64,000 bases of DNA from Heterodera schachtii (taxonomy: Eukaryota; Nematoda; Chromadorea; Rhabditida; Heteroderidae). The stretch lies in the NCBI GenBank assembly GCA_023374025.1, contig SIJG01000001.1:2293787-2357786 (forward strand). The letters run 5' to 3'. Numbering within the stretch: position 1 is the stretch's first letter; the number at the start of each line of letters is the position of its first letter. Positions 56,760 through 64,000 of this stretch are shown one piece after another. Made by a program: the position numbers and the translations under genes. The notes under the pieces are model-generated. The model was not told the origin of the DNA and made no database searches. It saw only the letters and a list, made by a program, of their open reading frames with translations.

Positions 56760-57361
56760 TATAATAATCCGTGCAAGTGAAAAAGCACTGAATTAAAAGT
56801 TGGCTTCACTTGTTGAGTTGGTCCAACCAAAAAAGATAAGTTTATAAATGACCAAATGACCATATTTGGGCATTCGGTTACTGTAGGAGGAAAAACCTTC
56901 CGGCACAATTTTCGGTGAAAATTTGAAACCATTTAAAAGCATTGGAAGAAAATAAATAAACAACAAAACCTTCGAGATTTCTTTCCTTTGTTTATTTATT
57001 TATTTAAATTGAATATAAATTAAAAATTGAGGTCATCTGATTTGCTGTGTTTTTATAGGAAGTGGAATTAATTAAATGAAAAAAAGGCAACCCAAGCAAA
57101 TGAAGCAGTTGCTGGAGAGGAACAAAAGCCCGCCATGAAAATGTTTCTTAAATATTCAAAGCCGGCTTCGATAACGGACTTTCTTAAAGCGAAGTTGTTT
57201 AATTTGTAAACTTAAAATATAATTTAATAAACAATTGAAAATTGAAAAATTATTTTATTTTTTTATTTTAAATAAATTTCGCAAATTCACTAATTGGTCA
57301 ACTGAGCATATTTATTACATATTAGGCCATAGCTCCATGGGACATATCATTTATATATTAT

Positions 57362-57789
57362 AATTTAGGAATATTCGGCAAATGATTTAATTTTTCACAA
57401 AGAATTGGGCAAAGCCCAAAGCGAACAGTTAGCCGTTTTGAAGGTCGCATTGAACATTTGGAAAGTGCCAAAAATGGACTGCTGGCGACAATTTCGGACG
57501 CAATGAAAGCAAAAAATGTTAAGATGATGCCAGAAATAATAAAAATGATGGGAAGGCTAAAGACCGGAATTCAAATTTGCGGGTTCGGTTGGGGGATTTG
57601 AATTCAAAATCTTTGCTGGATAATTAGTTGTTTTTATGTATTTTTAGGTGGCTTTTGTGTTGATTTTGGTCGCTGGCGGCTTCATCCTTCTGCTTTTGGC
57701 CAAGGCAATAAACAAAAAGCAATTCACGTGCCATTGGCCATCTCAGCAATTTAACAAAAACGATTTTCTTCAAATTAGGCCCCTCTAAT
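57362..57789 (+). CDS. Possible small coiled-coil plus transmembrane protein, partial
   Basis: A first segment (about 57367-57560) reads KELGKAQSEQLAVLK and then, in the next frame, RIEHLESAKNGLLATISDAM and KAKNVKMMPEIIKMM, which together look like one amphipathic helix broken by a one-base frame change near 57444. After a TAG acceptor near 57648, VAFVLILVAGGFILLLLAKA forms a clear membrane segment, followed by a short tail and stop TAA at 57789. It would be a small tail-anchored or single-pass protein. The upstream start was not found and the frame break may be an error, a missed intron or decay. No family was recognised. Confidence 0.4.
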
Positions 57790-59106
57790 TTAGTAATTTC
57801 CGGTTTTTCATTCTTTCACAGCTCCATAAATAAATAGCCTCATTTTTTCTACTCTGAATTATATTATTATTAATTTTTTATTAATTGGCCACCATTTTCA
57901 AGTAATTAGCCTAAAATTTTACCGGAAATCCTTTAATTTCCCAACAGTAAATCAAGCCTACCGGTAAACAGCAAAAGGTAAATTTATCGCTTTTACCGCG
58001 GTAATGCCATTCTCACTCTCTATAGAATAAAAAGTCATTTCTATACATTTTGTAAGAGTGCGAATTTTCAATTTATTAAAAAATCCTATTTTTGAAAAAC
58101 ATTGTGAAAAAGTGATAAGTAGAGCTTACAAAAAGATGGATATTAAATCGCGAAAGATGGCCATAAAATGGCAAATATAGCTAAATAATAAATTGATTTT
58201 TTAATTACCCAACAGAAAATTTAAAAAATTAGAAAATGAAAAATTTGTAAGTTTAGTAGAAAATAAAAATTGTTTTGATTTTGGTCCATTTTGTCCTCTT
58301 TTTAAACTAAAAGCCATCGAAATCCATTGAATGAATGCCATGATGGAAGGTGCTTAAAATAAAAATGAAAAATTTATTTAAAAAGTAAATAAATAAACAA
58401 CCAAAAATGAACGGAAGCGCAACAAAAAGTACAACACAATGGCTTTTTGCTAATGATTTTAAATGGCAAAAAAGGCCAATTGTCTCTATGGAACTGGTTA
58501 GAATTCACATTTTGTCATTGGCTTTTCGAAAATTATCCCCACGAGAAAAGCCATTGTAATTCTCGGCAATTTCTGTGGAATTTCTATGCCATCCGTTGCT
58601 TTGTCTTTGCCCATTTCGCCAAATAAGCAGTGACAATGCGTCATCATTTATTGCCAAATTGAGCTCTCACGGAAAATTGGCGAAATTAGCCAAAAGTTTG
58701 CCTTTCCATTTTGGTTCTTTGGCACAAATGACAGACACGTATAAATAATTTAAATATTAATTAAAATGGAAATTAAATAATGATTTGTTTACCATTGCAG
58801 CAAAAAAAGAAAAAGATGAAAAGGCAGGCAAAACCAAGAAGAGTTTAAGGAAATTCACATCTTATTGGGCCGGGTTTGGAAAAGAATTGTACCCAAAAAA
58901 GTGAAAGCTTTTGTAAATATTTATTATGTGAAATATTTAAATATTTAATAATGATGTAAAAATGCTTTAGCATTTCCTTTTCCATCGAATGATTTGTTTG
59001 GCTTTTTGCCAAATGATTCACACTTCTCTAAAAGCGGTAATAATTTTCAATATTTTATTCGTCAAATGAATTAATTTTCTTTTACTTTATTACATAATAA
59101 ATTTTA
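57790..59106. other. Intergenic AT-rich spacer
   Basis: No coding exon, RNA gene or repeat with clear ends could be supported between the possible transmembrane gene and the cysteine-rich gene at 59.1 kb. Confidence 0.5.
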
Positions 59107-60132
59107 ATGAATTTATTTTCGCTTTTCTTCTTTATTTTCTGTGTGCTTACTTTACGCTGCTGTGATGGTAATTATAATAAATAATTGCATAATGTTTAAA
59201 TTTATTTATGCAAATATTAAATGTAAACACTTTTTTGAGGGATTAAAACTTATATTTTTGCAGTTTTAGTCCATATTTTGGTCCATATTGGCCATTGTTA
59301 AGTTTTTTTAGTCCACATAATTTATAATCCTAATAATGACATTTAGTTAATGTATTAAGAAATTATTCCTAATAATTCTCTGAAAGATTTCTTGAAAAAA
59401 AGCAATTTCATATTGCTTTTATTGTTTTTTCAAGTCCCACCCAAAAAGGTGTCATCTGTAAATTCGGACTCGCTTTTTCGAATGGCACGGAAATAAGCGA
59501 ATTGAACAAAGTTTGCCCAAGAGATACGGCTGATCATTGTTTCGTGTCCATTTGCGCAAAAGAATCGAATTGGACGGGTGCCAAATTTAATTAAATTTAA
59601 ATGGAAATTAATTTATTATGGAATTCATCGCAAATGCTTTTTATCTAAATTTTAAGGGTCCAAATGGCTCAAACAATGGGGCTTTTTCCACTGCGGCACG
59701 ACGGAGGACCAATGCGAAGTTGGCACCAGCAAAATCGCAGCCGAAATTTGGGGGGAACAGTTGAGTTACTGCTTTTGCACAGTTGGCGATGTCGGGGCGC
59801 ACAATTCAAATGTGAAAGTGGCATTTCCGGACGAATTGTCCTTCGGTTGGTCAGGGAGAGCGGGGGGGGGGGGGAGAATATGGGGAGCCAAAATGAGACC
59901 AAATGGCCCAATTGGCGGCAAAATTGTGAAAAAAGTTAAATTTCTAATCACAAATACGCAAATTGACCCCAATTGGATTGATTAGGTAATTAAGCGTTGC
60001 CAATTAAGTACATCTTTTATTTTGAAAATTTGCCAAATACTTTCAGTGAGTCGCGGCATTCGTTGTCGCTGGGACCATTTTTTGGTGCTGATGATGCTGT
60101 ACGTGATAACAAATATCAATTTGATGTTTTAA
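59107..60132 (+). CDS. Small cysteine-rich secreted protein, probable GPI anchor (paralogue of 37.2 kb gene)
   Basis: Four exons join in phase 1: 59107-59167 (signal peptide, FSLFFFIFCVLTLRCCD), 59449-59577 (GVICKFGLAFSNGTEI, NKVCPRDTADHCFVSICAK), 59657-59845 (SKWLKQWGFFHCGTTEDQCE, QLSYCFCTVGDVGAHNSNV) and 60047-60132 (a final hydrophobic stretch, DHFLVLMMLYVITNINLMF, stop TAA), giving 154 residues. The mature part has eight cysteines (plus the two at the signal-peptide end). C-x7-C-x4-C and the late CxC followed by G..NSNVKVAFP correspond to CSGTETRHCYAFNC and YTCEC...MSNKNVHLP in the 37.2 kb gene. The intron after the first cysteine block is in the same place and phase in both genes. It lacks the duplicated Pro/Thr linker. 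The protein is predicted to be on the cell surface through a GPI anchor. Function is unknown. Confidence 0.78.
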
Positions 60133-60146
60133 AAGAGTGTTGCTTA

Positions 60147-60478
60147 TTAGAGTTGGGCATTCTGAAAAAAGCCTGACCTGGATTTTTCCTGGACAAAACA
60201 ACCAGGAAAAGCCAGGTCCAGGCTCTGGACTTGGATTTTTTGAAATTGTTTAAAAAGCAAATAAATTTTTAAGAAAAATCAATTATTTCTTAGGAAAATC
60301 TAAAAAATATCTAAGTGACAATAAATACAATTTTTTAAATCGTTTAAGCATTTTTTGATAACGAAATAAAAAAGGGTCACTCGAAATAACAAATTAAAAA
60401 ATATTATCCAGGAAAAAGATTTTCGTGATAACTGAACCTGGGAGCCTGGATCCAGGTCCAGAACAGGTCCAACTCTAA
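60147..60478. mobile_element. Short terminal-inverted-repeat element, TTAGAGTTGG / CCAACTCTAA
   Basis: The ends are exact inverse copies (TTAGAGTTGG and CCAACTCTAA). Near both ends lie CCTGG/CCAGG words (CCAGGTCCAGG, CTGGATCCAGG), which make the unit partly palindromic. About 330 bases, AT-rich interior, non-coding. It begins just after the stop codon of the cysteine-rich gene, so it may sit in its 3' untranslated region. Confidence 0.65.
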
Positions 60479-60589
60479 TGTTGATGATGCATTTTGGGCC
60501 ATTGCGTCACGAATATTTTTTCGATAAATTCTTCATTACTTTTTTACATAAATGATCACTGTCCCTAACAGCACAATTAAGTAAGTACT

Positions 60590-61857
60590 AGAGACCGGAC
60601 AACAGGGGTCGGAGGGATCCCGAGTCGGGATCCCGACCGAATCCCGATCCCGATCAATCCCGAACATTTTGGAAAAACGATCGGGACGGATCCCGAGTCG
60701 GGATCCCGACCGAATCCCGATCCCGATCAATCCCGAACATTTTTTTCGGGAAAAATTTCGGGACGGATCCCGAGTCGGGATCCCGACCGAATCCCGATCC
60801 CGATCAATCCCGAACATTTTTTTCGGGATCCCGCGGGATTATCGGGATTTGCTAAACTCAAATTTTTTTTACGTTTGTGCCAAGTTTTGTTCTAATGCTT
60901 ATCTAATATTTGTAATTGAACAATTCGATTGAGAAAAATAGGGATGGGAATTATATGTTTTTTAGAAATTTTTCAAAATTAAAATATCATGCCGAAAAAA
61001 GCAGATTTTAGGACCAAAAATTCGAACATTTTACAACAGATATAGCAAATATTGGGTTGGTAATATTTACCTACCTGAATAGTTTCTTTTTACAATTTAA
61101 TCAATTAATATCAATTTTTGTATTTTCGCCTCCTATGATCATTTTAAACAGTTGCGAAAATTAGCAAATCGTAAAGTGCATCGGAATCAAAAAATCAGAC
61201 TTTTATGAATTTTTTTGCAACGAATTTTTTCAAAATTTTTAGGGGAACAATGGGGAGGCCGGCGGTGCCGATAGGCGCCGCCGGGAAAATTTTGAAAATT
61301 TGAAATGTAATTTGTTAACAGAATTTACCCAAAAATTGTCCATCTTTTGTGATTTTATACTAATTATTACAAAAGAATGAGTTTTTGGGTCTGGCGATGC
61401 CGATATGCACCGAAGGAAAAATACGTGGACAACAATTTTTATTCTGATTTTTTTGACAAATCCTTAGAATCGTTGTGCCATAAAACTACCTAATAAGATT
61501 TAGAATATATTTTTCTTTTTGAAAGAAATAAAAGTCACAAAATGGCCAATTTTGCATCAAATTTTGAAAATTTTATTGGAATTTTGGAGACCCTGAAATT
61601 TTTAGGGATTTATAAGGGATTTTTTAAGAAAAATTAGTAAATGACAATATTTTTTAATTGAAAATTCAAGATCTTAATTAAAAAATGGAGATTTTTCGAA
61701 AAATTATCGTGACTTCAATCCCGCGGGATTGGTAAAATGTCGGGAGGGATCCCGGTTCGGGATTCCGATGAAATCCCGATCCCGATCAATCCCGATGAAT
61801 TTAAAAAATCGCTCGGGACGGATCCCGAGGTCGGGATCCCGATCCCGTCCGGTCTCT
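60590..61857. mobile_element. Complete AGAGACCGGAC element with 10-base target duplication
   Basis: The terminal inverted repeat is AGAGACCGGAC / GTCCGGTCTCT. The 10 bases AGTAAGTACT directly flank both ends (60580-60589 and 61858-61867), an exact target-site duplication. Near the left end, GGATCCCGAGTCGGGATCCC and AATCCCGATCCCGATCAATC units are repeated three times; the right end has one to two inverted copies. There is no coding capacity. A 10-base duplication fits Mutator-like elements (usually 9-11), so it is probably a non-autonomous MULE; related fragments are at 6.2, 26.87, 49.4 and 57.56 kb. Confidence 0.85.
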
Positions 61858-62245
61858 AGTAAGTACTGCTGATAAAAATTAATTCAACTTTGAAAGCAAG
61901 AAGATTTTACGCTCTTTGAATTGCTTTTTCTCAATAATAATTTATACTCACAAATTTCAATTTCTCTTACCAATGAATTCAAATAATAATAATAATTTAA
62001 TTAAATTCCGCTGATTTCTTTCTTTCCCTTTCAATTCTCTATCATTTGCTTTTGCTTTTGCGCTTTTTCTTCCTTTTTCTCTTCTCCCCCTGCGCTCGAA
62101 TTTTCTGCCGATTCTTTGCTTTTCGCTTTTGCGCTGTTCGAATTTTCCCCGCTCTTTGTAAAACCCGGCCAATTTGGCGAATCGTGGAATTGGAATTTTA
62201 AATCTAAAAAAGATAATTATAGCGTAATTAGACAAGGTAATGATT

Positions 62246-63199
62246 TTATGAGCTAATTAATTGGAAATACATTTTTCTCATGTTAATTTGTGTACCTGGA
62301 GAAGGAAATCCCTGGAAAGTCGAAGTGTCCGAAAGTGCTGGAGAAGAAGGTCCCTGCCTTAGGCTAATGTCTTCCGATGACTCATTCCGTCCCTGCCTTA
62401 GGCTAATATCTTCCGGTGACTCATTCCGTCCCTGCCTTAGGCTAATATCTTCCGATGATCCGTTCTTTTGTTGCTTCTTTTCTTTAAAAGGGTTTTGGAT
62501 ATAAAAATGCAAATTAAAACCAAAATTAACGTACTTAAGCTTATGAGTGTAAAAAACGAAATCAAATAGATTAAAAAATATATGTACATTAAGCACAAAG
62601 GAGTACGAAAATGGGTTACGAAGCCTAAAGTTTTTAAATATGCTTTTGTTTTGATATGGCCAAGTTGCTACTCGAGAAGCTTGGCGGAACATTTTTTTTT
62701 TTTGGCTTTTGTGTCTTTCGGTTTTGTTTTTTGTTCCAAAGTCAATTTTTGTTCTCATAATTCGAGTCCCAGCATTTTTCGAATATTTTATGTCTAAAAC
62801 ACTGCCACGATATTTTTTGATGTGTTTATTACCTCCTAAAGTTTTATTCAAGGCTAATTTCCACAGTCTCATTAAGTTTTTGCCCCCTTTTGGCTGTGTC
62901 TGCTCCTTCTTCGGCTTCTCCTGTCCCTTCTCCTCCTCCTTTTCTTCTCTTTTCTTATGTGATTTTGATTTTGGCATTAAGTTTTTCAAAATGTTTGGCG
63001 TTCCGTCCCTCTCCTTCTCTTTCTCCTTCTCTTTGTCCTTTTCCTCCTCCACATTTTGCTGCTGCTTCTTCTTGCTGCCGCTGCTTTCTCGGCTTAACTG
63101 CGCATTGGGCTCCCTGCTGGTGGTGCCGAACCCCGAGGGCGAAAAAAAATTTGGCGGATTGGTGCCGTACTTTTTGGACGAATCTATGAATAAACTCAT
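62246..63199 (-). CDS. Lys/Glu-rich protein with 13-residue tandem repeats
   Basis: One open frame of 317 codons on the minus strand. The N-terminal part is Ser/Pro-rich, then highly charged (KEKEKEKERDGTPNILKNLM, SHKKREEKEEEKGQEKPKK). The C-terminal part carries three tandem units of the form (N/G)(E/S)S.EDISLRQGR, 13 residues each, encoded by 39-base DNA repeats at about 62365-62470. The stretch around VLNVHIFFNLFDFVFYTHK may be an intron read through by chance. A splice acceptor (TTCATAG) at about 63190 means this may be an internal exon of the gene entering from the right edge rather than one starting at Met 63199. No family was recognised. Confidence 0.5.
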   Translation of the reverse strand: MSLFIDSSKKYGTNPPNFFSPSGFGTTSREPNAQLSRESSGSKKKQQQNVEEEKDKEKEKEKERDGTPNILKNLMPKSKSHKKREEKEEEKGQEKPKKEQTQPKGGKNLMRLWKLALNKTLGGNKHIKKYRGSVLDIKYSKNAGTRIMRTKIDFGTKNKTERHKSQKKKMFRQASRVATWPYQNKSIFKNFRLRNPFSYSFVLNVHIFFNLFDFVFYTHKLKYVNFGFNLHFYIQNPFKEKKQQKNGSSEDISLRQGRNESPEDISLRQGRNESSEDISLRQGPSSPALSDTSTFQGFPSPGTQINMRKMYFQLISS

Positions 63200-63289
63200 T
63201 TAATTGTTCCAAATTTCCTTCGATGGATTATGCCCAATTAACACCAAAGTTTTGTCCAACGATTATTACTATTGTATTAATTGCAAATT

Positions 63290-64000
63290 ATTCACTTCTC
63301 CTCCTTTCGTCTGTGCTGCTTCGGCTCCGAAACAAACGGTCCATCCTCCTCGGAAGGCACAAGGAAGTCACTGGTTGGTAATCGGCTAATGGCACTTTCC
63401 GTGGCGAATTGCTGAAAATGGCAAAAATTGGCATTTGAATTTGAAAAAAAGAGCCAGATTTTTATATTATATGTACTTTAGAAATACTTTGTTTATTTAT
63501 TTTTTTATTTTGATTATTTTACATTAAGCTACGATTGTAATTGGAAGTCCGACGAGGCGGCGAAGAAAGAGGCATTCTTCTAAAATAAATGAAAAGCTGG
63601 TGAAGGAGATAAAAACGCATGTTGATTAAGCGGGAAATTCAACAATGTGTGTGCTTCGGAAGGTAGCAAAATCGGCCGAATCGAATTTCGATTCGAACGG
63701 CCGAAAAACATTGGGATCGAATTGGGAAAAAAGGCGGGCTTCTTTAAGCCTCGGGAAACCCCCTCCCAAAAATCAATCAATTCAAAAATTCCAATTGTCC
63801 GTCCGTCCCCCGCCCCGGAAGGAGTGCCGTTGTCCGTTCGTACATTTGCTGGCTCAGTGTTGGCGGGGATCGGCCTCTGCCGGCGCCGTGGTACGTCGTC
63901 GGCATTCTGTCCGTCGCGATGCTGGCACATCGCCGCAGATTGGCTGTGCCGGCTCCCATCTCCGGCGTGCTGCATCCGCTGATCGTCGGCGATGTCCATG
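63290..64000 (-). CDS. 3' part of a gene running off the right edge
   Basis: A minus-strand exon at about 63410-63290, after a TTTTCAG acceptor, reads ATESAISRLPTSDFLVPSEE and DGPFVSEPKQHRRKEE. Further upstream, 64000-63780 is GC-richer and open in two minus frames: one reads CSTPEMGAGTANLRRCASIA and GRGRSPPTLSQQMYERTTAL, the other starts at a Met near 63999. Their relation and the correct frame are not resolved. The composition (Ser/Thr/Pro-rich) suggests a disordered region of a larger protein. The gene might continue into the Lys/Glu-rich frame at 62246-63199. Confidence 0.4.

Noticed and set aside
60590..60840. Arginine/aspartate repeat protein (GIDRDRDSVGIPTRDPS) on the minus strand
   Set aside because: It is the translation of the GATCCCG subterminal repeats of the transposable element.

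Overview
The window is eukaryotic nuclear DNA from a nematode, most likely a plant-parasitic tylenchid such as a cyst nematode. That placement is inference, not a database match. The evidence is AT-rich DNA with many small exons and introns of about 50 to 500 bases, introns that start with GC, tRNA-like genes with long variable arms, and animal signalling proteins (innexin, metabotropic glutamate receptor, MATH-BTB, adducin). There are no operons with ribosome-binding sites, no CRISPR array and no rRNA. Gene models below were built by hand from reading frames, splice sites and intron phase, so internal boundaries are predictions.

Layout. 0-1.9 kb: 3' part of a dihydropyrimidinase gene (+). 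2.0-3.5 kb: T-rich repeat and a near-perfect foldback element. 3.9-13.5 kb: a tandem cluster of four (+) genes for secreted, low-complexity, charged proteins that share short motifs and look like one expanded family. 14.5-16.5 kb: adducin head-domain gene (+). 16.8-17.2 kb: second foldback repeat. 17.3-19.1 kb: MATH-BTB protein (-). 19.1-23.3 kb: repeats. 23.3-29.4 kb: a 14-exon gene for an unknown charged coiled-coil protein with an N-terminal hydrophobic segment (+). One of its introns is almost entirely a G-rich minisatellite. 30.3-32.5 kb: an unknown acidic, serine-rich protein (+, 5' end not found). 35.0-36.6 kb: a compact innexin (+). 37.2-38.9 kb: a small cysteine-rich protein with signal peptide and probable GPI tail (+). 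39.4-43.8 kb: SLC7/LAT-type amino-acid transporter (-), with two tRNA-like genes inside its last intron. 44.4 kb: a third tRNA-like gene. 44.7-52.4 kb: metabotropic glutamate receptor (-). 52.4-57 kb: repeats and a degenerate mariner with 220-base terminal inverted repeats. 59.1-60.1 kb: a paralogue of the 37 kb cysteine-rich gene with the same intron phases. 60.6-61.9 kb: a complete terminal-inverted-repeat element with a 10-base target duplication. 62.2-64 kb: lysine/glutamate-rich coding sequence and the 3' part of a gene that runs off the window (-).

There is no single pathway here. It is an ordinary nematode gene neighbourhood (pyrimidine catabolism, membrane skeleton, gap junction, amino-acid transport, glutamate signalling) interleaved with lineage-specific secreted-protein genes and many non-autonomous repeats. 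The least ordinary items are three long-variable-arm tRNA-like genes, two with 8-base anticodon loops and stop-type anticodons, the paired cysteine-rich GPI-type genes, and the secreted-protein cluster.
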